Assembly: GCA_016342415.1 (NCBI GenBank)
Contig: JAEIOD010000003.1
Coordinates: 248,001 to 312,000, forward strand
DNA length: 64,000 nucleotides
Direction: 5' to 3'
Source: Clostridiales bacterium
Lineage (GTDB): Bacteria > Bacillota > Clostridia > Peptostreptococcales > Acidaminobacteraceae
The translations under genes and the position numbers were made by a program. Below are positions 8,564-15,837 of this stretch, in pieces. The first letter of the stretch is position 1. Every line of letters begins with the position of its first letter. The notes beneath the pieces are model-generated. The model did not search any database. It was given only the letters and a program-made list of their open reading frames with translations, and was not told where the DNA came from.

Positions 8564-9235
8564 ATGCTTATATTACTAGCTGAAGATGATAAAAAGATTG
8601 CTGAATTATTAATTCATTTATTTAGAAAAGATGGGTATCAGATAGATCATGCAAAAGATGGTGTTGAAGCACTCATTTATACTGAGATGAATCAATATGA
8701 TGTTGTTATTTTAGATTGGATGATGCCAAATAAATCAGGTGTTGAAGTGTTGGAAACATTGAGGTTGGAAAAGTATCAAGGTGGAATACTTATGTTAACA
8801 GCAAAGGATACCATCGATGATAAAATAGAAGGTCTCGAATTAGGAGCTGACGATTATTTGGTTAAACCTTTTGAATATAGAGAATTGTTAGCGCGGGTAC
8901 ATGCCTTAACTAGAAGAAGCTCAAATAAGATACTAGATGATAGTGTTGTTATTGGACCGTTTATATTGAATCGTAGCCGTAAAAGTGTCTTTATAAATCA
9001 TACGGATTTAGCATTATCAAATAGAGAATTTCAACTATTTAGCCTATTGTTAGAAAACAATCATCAAGTAGTAACTAGAGAGTTAATCATTGATAGAGTC
9101 TGGGGGTTAGATCAAGAAATAAGCCAAAATAATTTGGATGCATTTATCAGATTACTTCGCAAAAAGATAGGGAAGGTCATGAAGGGTAGTGTGATTCTAA
9201 CTGTAAGAGGTATCGGATATAGAGTGGAGGTTTAA
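8564..9235 (+). CDS. OmpR/PhoB-family response regulator
   Basis: The 223-residue protein has a receiver domain (1-115) with the acidic pair ED7-9, phosphoacceptor D51 in VVILDWMMP, T79 and K101 in LVKPF, followed by a winged-helix DNA-binding domain (125-222; TLRGIGYRV-type ending, here ILTVRGIGYRVEV). It starts 13 bp after the cytochrome b5 gene behind a GGAGA site, and the kinase gene follows after one base, so all are probably co-transcribed. Target candidates are the TTTCA repeats before the reductase and cytochrome genes. Confidence 0.95.
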   Translation: MLILLAEDDKKIAELLIHLFRKDGYQIDHAKDGVEALIYTEMNQYDVVILDWMMPNKSGVEVLETLRLEKYQGGILMLTAKDTIDDKIEGLELGADDYLVKPFEYRELLARVHALTRRSSNKILDDSVVIGPFILNRSRKSVFINHTDLALSNREFQLFSLLLENNHQVVTRELIIDRVWGLDQEISQNNLDAFIRLLRKKIGKVMKGSVILTVRGIGYRVEV

Positions 9236-9236
9236 T

Positions 9237-10796
9237 ATGTTTAAAAAATTGCAATTTAAAATGACCGTCTATTATACTTTCATTTTAATCGGTATTTTAG
9301 TTGCAATAAACATGAGTATTTATTTCCTGATGGTAAATTACAATAATTATCAGATAGCAAGTGAAATCAAATTTATGCTTGAAAGTATCCAAAGTTCAGA
9401 ATGGTTATATGAAACTGAGCCGTCTGATACTTTGGATAGTTCTATTTCACCACAATCTATTTTCCTTTCTTATAGTGATAATGATATTTTAGATGATAAT
9501 GAGACCAACGAAACAGATGAAACAGATGAAATAGATGAAATAGATGAAAGAGATGAAATAGATGATGATTATAATAAAATAGATAATAGTACAAATGATA
9601 ATGAACTTAATGGTGTATCGGATGATAACAATGAATTAAATGACGATAGTGAGGTTGAAACAGAAGGCTCTGAAATGGATGATTCTGAACCAAATGAAAT
9701 AGAATTGCCTGAAACAAAAGACTTATTAATTCCTAGGATATTGGAGTCGTTTCCGTATTATATGATATATGACAATGATGAACAGGTAGTTCAGTGGAAA
9801 TCTGAAGATGAAAATATTTTTGAGGCGTTGATGTTCAAAAGTACGTCTATTAATGTATCAGAGACACCAACAGTTGTAGAGCTCGACTCGGTGACCTCAA
9901 GTCATTATTTGATTGCTAAAATGCCTATACTAATAAACGGTCAACTCTTAGGTTCTTATGTCGTGATTAAAGATGTCACATTAGTATTTGAAACTCTTGA
10001 CAACTTGGTGAAAATTCTAATTTATAGTTTTATTGGAGGTGTCATTGTTTCGTTGGGATTAGGTTATTTATTAGCTGGAAAAAGTATAAAACCAATCAAG
10101 AAGGCATACGACTCAAAACAAGAATTTTTAGCTAATGCGTCCCATGAGCTCAAAACTCCTTTGAGTATTATCATGCTATCTACTGAAACTCTGGAAGGAG
10201 AAATCAAACAAAGCGAACTATTTCAAAGAAAGGTTGTTTCTGGTATAAAAGAAGAGAGTATAAAGATGAATGAACTTGTCAGTAATCTATTATACTTGTC
10301 TAGAAGGGATAATCAATATATTGTATCAGCTAAGGAAAACTTAAATTTATCTGAATTGCTTTTAAAAGAAGTGAGTAAGTTTAGACAAATAGCTGAAATT
10401 AAAGAGATTGCTATCGATGATAGAGTTCAGGGAAATATAATGTTTAATGGTGACCAGAAACTTTTGGCTTCAGCCTTTGGAATTTTAATAGACAATGCTG
10501 TTAAATATACAAAGGAACATGGTAGAGTATTGATTAATATGGAAAGTACAGCAGTTTTAAAGAAACAGAAAATAATAATTGAAATAATTGATACAGGAGT
10601 TGGTATACCTGAATCTGAACTAAATAATATTTTTGACCGTTTTTATCGGTTAGATAGCTCAAGATCAAAAGAAACTGGAGGACACGGTCTAGGACTATCA
10701 ATAGCAAAAGAAATAATCGAAGAACATAGCGGAACAATATCAGTGGATAGTACTGAAGATGTAGGAACTAAATTTATCGTTGAATTTTTCACTTAA
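9237..10796 (+). CDS. Sensor histidine kinase with very acidic extracellular loop
   Basis: The 519-residue kinase has TM1 at about residues 11-33, an extracellular region up to about 245, TM2 (LIYSFIGGVIVSLGLGYLL), then HisKA with H303 in ASHELKTPLS and an HATPase domain (N-box DNAVKYT, DTGVGIPESELNNIFDRFYR, GGHGLGL). Residues 81-160 are dominated by Asp, Glu and Asn with DETDEIDEIDE-type low-complexity repeats, far from an ordinary sensor loop. Such a loop would suit sensing of divalent or polycationic ligands (inference). It is the cognate partner of the preceding regulator. Expression probably ends at the hairpin at 10809. Confidence 0.93.
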   Translation: MFKKLQFKMTVYYTFILIGILVAINMSIYFLMVNYNNYQIASEIKFMLESIQSSEWLYETEPSDTLDSSISPQSIFLSYSDNDILDDNETNETDETDEIDEIDERDEIDDDYNKIDNSTNDNELNGVSDDNNELNDDSEVETEGSEMDDSEPNEIELPETKDLLIPRILESFPYYMIYDNDEQVVQWKSEDENIFEALMFKSTSINVSETPTVVELDSVTSSHYLIAKMPILINGQLLGSYVVIKDVTLVFETLDNLVKILIYSFIGGVIVSLGLGYLLAGKSIKPIKKAYDSKQEFLANASHELKTPLSIIMLSTETLEGEIKQSELFQRKVVSGIKEESIKMNELVSNLLYLSRRDNQYIVSAKENLNLSELLLKEVSKFRQIAEIKEIAIDDRVQGNIMFNGDQKLLASAFGILIDNAVKYTKEHGRVLINMESTAVLKKQKIIIEIIDTGVGIPESELNNIFDRFYRLDSSRSKETGGHGLGLSIAKEIIEEHSGTISVDSTEDVGTKFIVEFFT

Positions 10797-10808
10797 TAAG
10801 TAGTCAAA

Positions 10809-10843
10809 AAAGATTTGCCGTTTTATAGCGGTAAATCTTTTAG
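10809..10843 (+). terminator. Terminator after the histidine kinase
   Basis: A 12-bp stem AAAGATTTGCCG / CGGTAAATCTTT (one G-T pair) with an 8-base loop, followed by T residues. Confidence 0.85.
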
Positions 10844-11088
10844 TAATCTGATAATTGTAATTTTAGCAATATAATATCAATGGTTTAATTACTCATATTG
10901 CACTATCGTTATGATCTATACATAGCAGCATGTATTTTTTTAGACTTACCATTAAACTTCGTTAGGTATAAAACAATTAATACTGATAAAGTTGTATACA
11001 TCCACCTCGTTTCCAAGTAGAATTATAGTTGCTGGTTCACAAAATGTTATTTTTAGAACCGCAATATTCTTAGAAGGAGGGGGATTAT

Positions 11089-11118
11089 ATGAAAAACACA
11101 GAGGTGTTTATAAACTAA
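11089..11118 (+). CDS. Possible 9-residue leader peptide
   Basis: A very strong AAGGAGGGGG (11074-11083) precedes ATG 11089, which opens a frame of only nine codons (MKNTEVFIN) ending in TAA, 40 bp before the PfpI gene. It could be a leader peptide, a decoy translation start or the relic of a longer gene. No attenuator hairpin is evident. The surrounding 10844-11088 shows no other recognisable feature. Confidence 0.3.
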   Translation: MKNTEVFIN

Positions 11119-11157
11119 AACTAGTGAACTAAATTATATATGAAAAGAGGCATTTAT

Positions 11158-11736
11158 TTGAGTAAAATATTAGCATTTATTTATGACGAAATGGCAGATT
11201 TTGAATTAACTTTCGCAACATATGTTGCTGGAAGATGGATGGAAAAAGAATTAGTTACTATTGCTTATGAAGATAAAGTCGTTGTAAGTAAATCGGGAGT
11301 AAGGTATTCACCACATATCACAATTAAAGAGGCTCTTGATCTAGAAGATATCGATGGTATTATTATTCCAGGTGGATGGAATGATGAAACAAGACCAGAA
11401 CTTCATGAACTATTAAATAAACTGAATGATGAAAATAAGTTTTTAGCTGCAATATGTGCAGGTCCACTTTACCTTGCAAAAGCAGGAGTACTGGATAACA
11501 AGAAATTTACAACTACATTAACAAAAGAATTTTTAGTTGAAGAAAAGAAGGATGATCCTTTTAATTGGGTTAACTATGAAGAAAAAAATGTTGTTAGAGA
11601 CGGGAATATAATTACCGCGATAGGAAATGCTTTTATAGATTTCGGAATGGAGATATTTGATTATTATAAAGTATTTGATGATCCTGAATTCGGTATTACT
11701 AAAGAAGAATTAGCAAAAGAATATAAAGGTCTATAA
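11158..11736 (+). CDS. DJ-1/PfpI superfamily protein
   Basis: This class I glutamine-amidotransferase-like fold of about 193 residues has the nucleophile-elbow cysteine in AAICAGP, the upstream acidic residue in DEMADFEL and an IIIPGGW segment. The family includes deglycases/glyoxalases, chaperone-like proteins and peptidases; the exact activity cannot be assigned. The TTG at 11158 is preferred because AGAGG lies seven bases upstream and the protein then starts MSKILAFIYDEM like its relatives. An ATG at 11140 lacks a binding site. It is monocistronic, ending at the hairpin at 11743. Confidence 0.85.
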   Translation: MSKILAFIYDEMADFELTFATYVAGRWMEKELVTIAYEDKVVVSKSGVRYSPHITIKEALDLEDIDGIIIPGGWNDETRPELHELLNKLNDENKFLAAICAGPLYLAKAGVLDNKKFTTTLTKEFLVEEKKDDPFNWVNYEEKNVVRDGNIITAIGNAFIDFGMEIFDYYKVFDDPEFGITKEELAKEYKGL

Positions 11737-11742
11737 TTTACG

Positions 11743-11774
11743 GGAGGTAATTAGTTTAATTACCTTCTTTTGTT
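11743..11774 (+). terminator. Terminator after PfpI gene
   Basis: Stem GAGGTAATTA / TAATTACCTTC with a three-base loop, then TTTTGTTTT. Confidence 0.75.
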
Positions 11775-11901
11775 TTAGAAGGTATATTAGCAATTAAAAT
11801 TCTTTAATAATATATATCTATATTTCATAATCCATAGGCGTTATAATAATTGTGTAGAAAAGTTATTTATTGTGACTAATATAGGGATTTAAGGGGGAAA
11901 T

Positions 11902-12897
11902 ATGTTCAAAGCAAGCAGTAGTTACTCCGTACTTAATAATCAGGATTTGATACTGTTTCTAGAGAGATATTATCAAATTATAGATATTGACTCGTTACAT
12001 CTCCATCGATCATTTATCGGAGATGTGTATATCATAAAAACAAAAGAGCATTCTTATGTTATGAAAATATTCAAACACGATGCTTTACACAACAGTAACA
12101 TAGAAAACAGTGTGAAAGTGATGGATTTTTTATATAATAAAGGAATGTCGGTACCTGAAGTTATAAAAAATGTTGATCGTCACCAAATCACGACGCTTCT
12201 TGCACCAGAAGGGAAAAGAGAAGTGGTGGTAACCAGTTATATAGCAGGTGAATCAACACCTCAATTAGACGATAAAAAGATAGCAAGTCAATCGGCTTTG
12301 ATAAGAAAAACCATGAAGGAGTATCCTCTTTTAAGTGAATTACATCGATTGAATGTGGATGACTTAATCAATAAATTTATAACAGTCTTGCATGAGTATT
12401 ATCCAGAAAAAATTGAAGAAATTGATTTCTTCAAAACATATGGCACTTTCTTATCTGAAAAGATAAAAGAGCTTAATGTAAAATATCCTGAAAGTATCGG
12501 GTTTTGTCATGGTGATTTTCATACGGGTAATATCCTCAAAACATCAGACGTGGATGTTGCTTTTATAGATTTTGATGCCTGTAACATAGGAAATATCCTA
12601 ATGGATATAGCGACTTATTGTAATCAGATGGATTATTTTAATTTTGATGCTACTAAATTGGGTGATACATTTAGAAAAGTACAAACGTTTACTAAGAGTT
12701 ATAGTGATACTTATTTTTTATCACAGGAAGAAATTGAAGCGATTCCTTTGTTTATTGCTTTGCGTCATTATGAATTAAATGCTACTGTACCACTTCATAG
12801 AGTCCCGATAGAAGGGAAACACTGGTTAAACGACAACTGGTTAGACACTCAATATACTTGGCTAAAAAAGTGGCGCGATCTGCATCATTTAACATAA
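11902..12897 (+). CDS. APH/homoserine-kinase-type phosphotransferase
   Basis: The 331-residue protein has a kinase fold with ATP-lobe strands (SYVMKIFKHDA), catalytic GFCHGDFHTGNILK near residue 205 and metal-binding AFIDFDACNIG near 228. This group phosphorylates small hydroxylated substrates (homoserine, hydroxylysine, aminoglycosides, methylthioribose and others); nothing here fixes the substrate. A GGGGG site precedes the ATG at 11902 by six bases. It stands alone between two terminators. Similarity to the kinase at 751 is limited to the shared motifs. Confidence 0.8.
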   Translation: MFKASSSYSVLNNQDLILFLERYYQIIDIDSLHLHRSFIGDVYIIKTKEHSYVMKIFKHDALHNSNIENSVKVMDFLYNKGMSVPEVIKNVDRHQITTLLAPEGKREVVVTSYIAGESTPQLDDKKIASQSALIRKTMKEYPLLSELHRLNVDDLINKFITVLHEYYPEKIEEIDFFKTYGTFLSEKIKELNVKYPESIGFCHGDFHTGNILKTSDVDVAFIDFDACNIGNILMDIATYCNQMDYFNFDATKLGDTFRKVQTFTKSYSDTYFLSQEEIEAIPLFIALRHYELNATVPLHRVPIEGKHWLNDNWLDTQYTWLKKWRDLHHLT

Positions 12898-12998
12898 AAT
12901 CATCTAAATTCATTACAATTTTTGATAATGCAATTGAATACAGATTAGAATAATATTCATGGCTTTTAAAGTATTTTACTGTTACTTGTTTAAATCGG

Positions 12999-13035
12999 AA
13001 AAAAACCTGCCCTTGTGAGGAAAGCAGGTTTTTTT
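12999..13035 (+). terminator. Terminator after second kinase gene
   Basis: Stem AAAAAACCTGC / GCAGGTTTTTT with a 13-base loop and a long T tract. Confidence 0.9.
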
Positions 13036-13070
13036 ATGTATTATGAAATTTGTCATAAATCTAACAGCAA

Positions 13071-13122
13071 AATAAAATATGGTTATAATAATAACCGATA
13101 GTGAGGGTTATCATATTTTATT
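13071..13122. repeat. Long imperfect hairpin in gene-poor stretch
   Basis: AATAAAATATG (13071-13081) is inverted perfectly at 13112-13122 (CATATTTTATT), and an inner ATAACC...GGTTAT pairs between them. The rest of 13036-13385 holds no convincing gene. It could end transcripts of the minus-strand peptide gene or be a protein-binding palindrome. Confidence 0.45.
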
Positions 13123-13385
13123 CGTTTGTCATTTTATAACTGTGTTATTCAGGGAGTCATGTTACCAAGTCTCCAGATGAAAAGAAATAGCATTATGTAT
13201 TATTTCATTTATTCTGAATTACTGATAAAACTTCGAGGAATAGTACATAGAATTATGCTATAGAAATCATTCTTTAAAAGAAAATTTTTAATGGTTATGA
13301 CATCTATATCTGTTTTAATTATGTCGTTTTATAATCTAATTAGGACTCATAAAAGTAAATTTTATATGTATAAGATTATATTACA

Positions 13386-13532
13386 TTATCCAAATACAGG
13401 ATCCATATCCTCATCACCTGCAATCAAGATTTGTTGTGACTCAAAGCCTTGTGTAGCCTCTTTTAACTCTAAGTTGACAGTTCCTAATGTTAACAATGGT
13501 GCAATGATCATTAAAACAATAATTTTTTTCAT
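13386..13532 (-). CDS. Small secreted peptide, candidate signalling propeptide
   Basis: The 48-residue product starts at the ATG at 13532 (minus), five bases after a strong AAGGAGG. An N-terminal MKK and a hydrophobic core (IIVLMIIAPLLTLGTV, residues 4-19) form a classic signal peptide. The remaining 29 residues are polar and acidic, ending GDEDMDPVFG. It lies 72 bp from, and diverges from, an HTH-TPR regulator of the type that senses imported peptides. Size, secretion signal and position match the Phr/PapR/NprX propeptides of RRNPP systems, where a short C-terminal peptide is released, imported by an Opp transporter and bound by the regulator. The function is inferred and no homologue is recognised. 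Confidence 0.6.
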   Translation of the reverse strand: MKKIIVLMIIAPLLTLGTVNLELKEATQGFESQQILIAGDEDMDPVFG

Positions 13533-13604
13533 AACAGCCTCCTTATACTTGTATTTTAGAGGATTCAATGTTATGATAATCCCGATTACAGTCGGGGGTA
13601 TTTT
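13533..13604. promoter_or_regulatory. Shared control region of peptide and HTH-TPR regulator
   Basis: This 72-bp divergent spacer includes CCCGA-TTACAG-TCGGG (13581-13595), an inverted repeat that overlaps the regulator's ribosome binding site and may act as its operator or a translation-control hairpin. Confidence 0.45.
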
Positions 13605-14552
13605 ATGTATTATGATTTAAAGGGTTTTGGTAGTGAACTGAGGCAAATTCGGAAGTCGCTTAACCTATCTCAAAAGCAAGTTAGAGATGCAATAGGATTA
13701 AACGAAGACACGTTAAGGAAACTTGAAAATGGCAGTTCTATGCCAAGAATTGAGACGTTAGATTTGTTATCCATTACATTTAAGACAGATATTTTTAGGA
13801 TTTTTTCAAATTATAAAATAAGTGTAGATACTTATTTTGAGAAACGAATACATGAAATATTACCATCTATCCGTTCTCTTGATTATAAAAATATTGAAGG
13901 AGAAGTTACTGGATTTTATAATACCTTTATTGATTCTAAAAGTTATAAAATAAAAGATATCAGAAAAAAAATGGAGCAGTTCGGAGAATATTTGAAATCG
14001 CTTAGTAACTTTGAACATTCGTTTAAAGACCAGAGCCGTGATGATTTAACAAAGTTAGTTGAAGTAACGGGCATTAGTTTAAGTGAGATTAAAGATGGTT
14101 CAAGTCTTCTGAACCTTGATAAATTAGAGATTAGAATCTTTATTCTTATTTCCATTATCTATCGTTTTAAAGATGAATTTCATAACAGTGTTATATTTTT
14201 GGAAGCTGCTTTAAACTCTGTTTTAAAGAAGTATGATGATGACAAGGATTTTCTATACTTTTATTTCCTAGTTGCTTTGAATTTGATGACAGTATACCAT
14301 CGTCAAAATGAATATGAAAAAATCGATGCTTTGTATAAAAGTTCACTTAAAGTGTTAGATGGCAAACTCAGTGTTAATACTCTAGCAACGTACTTTATTA
14401 GAGTAGGAATCAATAAGAACTATATCAAAGAAGAAGAGGCTGCTTACTTTGTAAACTTTGGATTGGATTTACTAAAAGATACAGGGTATGTTGATAAAAG
14501 TAGTCGATATAGAGAAACATTTTCTAAAAAATATCCATTTTTAAACTTATAG
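13605..14552 (+). CDS. HTH-TPR regulator, RRNPP-like peptide receptor
   Basis: The 315-residue protein has an N-terminal Xre-type HTH (residues 7-60: GSELRQIRKSLNLSQKQVRDAIGLNEDTLRKLENG) followed by about 240 mostly helical residues with TPR-like helix pairs. This is the architecture of PlcR, NprR, Rgg and related RRNPP receptors. The size is typical for PlcR/Rgg. It diverges from the gene for a signal-peptide-bearing 48-residue peptide, its probable ligand precursor. The GGGGG ribosome site lies within a small palindrome. No other target gene is obvious nearby; the downstream 49-aa cysteine protein is separated by a terminator. Confidence 0.75.
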   Translation: MYYDLKGFGSELRQIRKSLNLSQKQVRDAIGLNEDTLRKLENGSSMPRIETLDLLSITFKTDIFRIFSNYKISVDTYFEKRIHEILPSIRSLDYKNIEGEVTGFYNTFIDSKSYKIKDIRKKMEQFGEYLKSLSNFEHSFKDQSRDDLTKLVEVTGISLSEIKDGSSLLNLDKLEIRIFILISIIYRFKDEFHNSVIFLEAALNSVLKKYDDDKDFLYFYFLVALNLMTVYHRQNEYEKIDALYKSSLKVLDGKLSVNTLATYFIRVGINKNYIKEEEAAYFVNFGLDLLKDTGYVDKSSRYRETFSKKYPFLNL

Positions 14553-14556
14553 TACA

Positions 14557-14585
14557 AAAAATCCCGATTGAACACGGGGTTTTAT
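14557..14585 (+). terminator. Terminator after HTH-TPR regulator
   Basis: AAAATCCCG pairs with CGGGGTTTT (one G-T pair), loop ATTGAACA, followed by ATTTTA. Confidence 0.75.
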
Positions 14586-14678
14586 TTTATTTAGTTTGAT
14601 ACCATAGTAATAGAATGATAAATATTTCACAAAAAGTATTTCTATATGTAACATTTCAGTACAGTAAAGGAGGTAAGT

Positions 14679-14828
14679 ATGCCAGTTAAACATATCGCAA
14701 CTGGAGAAATACATAAGGGTGATGAAGGTGAAAGAACGGGTTGCGGTTTTAATACAAATGATGTGCCTTCGCAGTGGATTAATACAAAAGAAAAAATAAC
14801 ATGCAGAAAAAAAGGGTGTAAAAGTTAG
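14679..14828 (+). CDS. Small 49-residue Cys-containing protein
   Basis: A strong AAAGGAGGT (14666-14673) leads to ATG 14679 and a 49-codon frame. The product has His-rich and Gly-rich starts (MPVKHIATGEIHKG), ERTGCGFNTN, a central PSQWINT and an ending with two more cysteines (ITCRKKGC). The spacing of one plus two cysteines suggests metal binding or a compact redox fold. Similar small proteins with an RTGCG...ITC..KGC pattern seem familiar from Gram-positive genomes, but I cannot name the family. A weak hairpin with a T run (14886-14911) may end the transcript. Confidence 0.65.
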   Translation: MPVKHIATGEIHKGDEGERTGCGFNTNDVPSQWINTKEKITCRKKGCKS

Positions 14829-14920
14829 AAACTGAAATGACTTGTCGTGAAAATGATTTATTGATATGTAATAATGAGTTTACTTGGAATCTTTAGTGAG
14901 GTTCTTTTTTTGTGCAGAAT

Positions 14921-14948
14921 AAAAAAATGAAGCCCTAATAGGACTTCA
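14921..14948 (-). terminator. Terminator of minus-strand nucleotidase gene
   Basis: Read on the minus strand, TGAAGTCC-TATTA-GGGCTTCA is followed by seven T residues, six bases after the stop. Confidence 0.8.
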
Positions 14949-14953
14949 TAATA

Positions 14954-15547
14954 TTATTTAAGCAGTAACGATTCGATTTCTTTCCAATTTGATACGACTG
15001 GACCATCCCATGAACCGTTGTAATCCGTTTCCTTGAACTTAAACAAGAATTTTTGTGAGGCATTGGTTGAATATAGATTCTTAGGATGATCATCTATAAA
15101 GATGGCATCATCTTCCATCATGGCAACTCTCGATTTGCCGTATCCATTGCCTGATTTATCAATTAAAATAATGATTTCATCCACATTTGGTAAATGTTCT
15201 TCAATCCATAATACTTTCTTTGACGCATTCATCGGAAATGCAGAGGTACAAATAATAACTTTGTACTTTTCAGTTAAATGAGCAATAGTTTCTTTTGCAT
15301 CTGGATAAAACTCAAGATTATCAAAGAATTCTTTTCTACCATAGTAGTCTTTTATCACTTGAACAGAATTTTCCTCAAGTTCATGTATCAATGGACAGAT
15401 GTAAGTGTAAGCCCAGCTTTTGTGTTTGGTCCAGTCGGCAGGCACAAAACCGTCATAGTCCTTGTAAGTATCGTTGTATATTTTACATATCGCTTTATCA
15501 GAGTTGACTATTGTTGAGTCAAAATCTAGATATAGATCTTTTTTCAT
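14954..15547 (-). CDS. 5'(3')-deoxyribonucleotidase-like HAD phosphatase
   Basis: This 197-residue HAD-superfamily protein of the NT5C type has motif I LDFDSTIVNS (nucleophile Asp plus Asp), a cap region with aromatic residues (WTKHKSWAYTY), motif II CTSAFP and motif IV AIFIDDHPKN. Members dephosphorylate (deoxy)nucleoside monophosphates. An AAAGGAG site precedes the ATG (complement of about 15555). It is a single-gene unit with its own terminator. The nucleotidase annotation follows family resemblance; the substrate is unproven. Confidence 0.75.
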   Translation of the reverse strand: MKKDLYLDFDSTIVNSDKAICKIYNDTYKDYDGFVPADWTKHKSWAYTYICPLIHELEENSVQVIKDYYGRKEFFDNLEFYPDAKETIAHLTEKYKVIICTSAFPMNASKKVLWIEEHLPNVDEIIILIDKSGNGYGKSRVAMMEDDAIFIDDHPKNLYSTNASQKFLFKFKETDYNGSWDGPVVSNWKEIESLLLK

Positions 15548-15597
15548 ATGAATTTCTCCTTTATAAATGTACTTCTTTTGTTAAATCATAAATGTTA

Positions 15598-15684
15598 GTT
15601 TCAAGGTCTATTCTACAGGAGGCGGACGCAGCTGTCTATTGATGGAGACGTATTTTATACAATAAAAAGGTTTATGCTTGAAAC
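15598..15684 (+). other. Nested inverted repeats, possible structured leader RNA
   Basis: GTTTCAAG (15598-15605) is complementary to CTTGAAAC (15677-15684). Inside, GTCT pairs with AGAC (15606/15646) and ACAG with CTGT (15615/15632) around a conspicuously GC-rich AGGCGGACGCAG. It lies about 150 bp upstream of the chemoreceptor start. It does not match a riboswitch I know. Confidence 0.3.
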
Positions 15685-15837
15685 GTATTATATTATAATG
15701 GAAAGGATCTCTAATTCAATATATATAATTAGAATAAAAAGCTCTATCGAGAATAAGTTTATGTTAAAAGTTACATGGTTTTTATATGAAATAACTGATA
15801 CAATTGAAAGGAATTGTTATGATATGGGGGGAAGTAT

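Noticed and set aside
13291-13620. Plus-strand frame of 109 codons across the peptide gene
   Set aside because: It has no ribosome site, lies opposite the signal-peptide gene with its strong AAGGAGG, and ends inside the HTH-TPR start.
15598-15684. Known riboswitch (c-di-GMP, purine, cobalamin)
   Set aside because: None of the conserved core sequences of these classes could be found.
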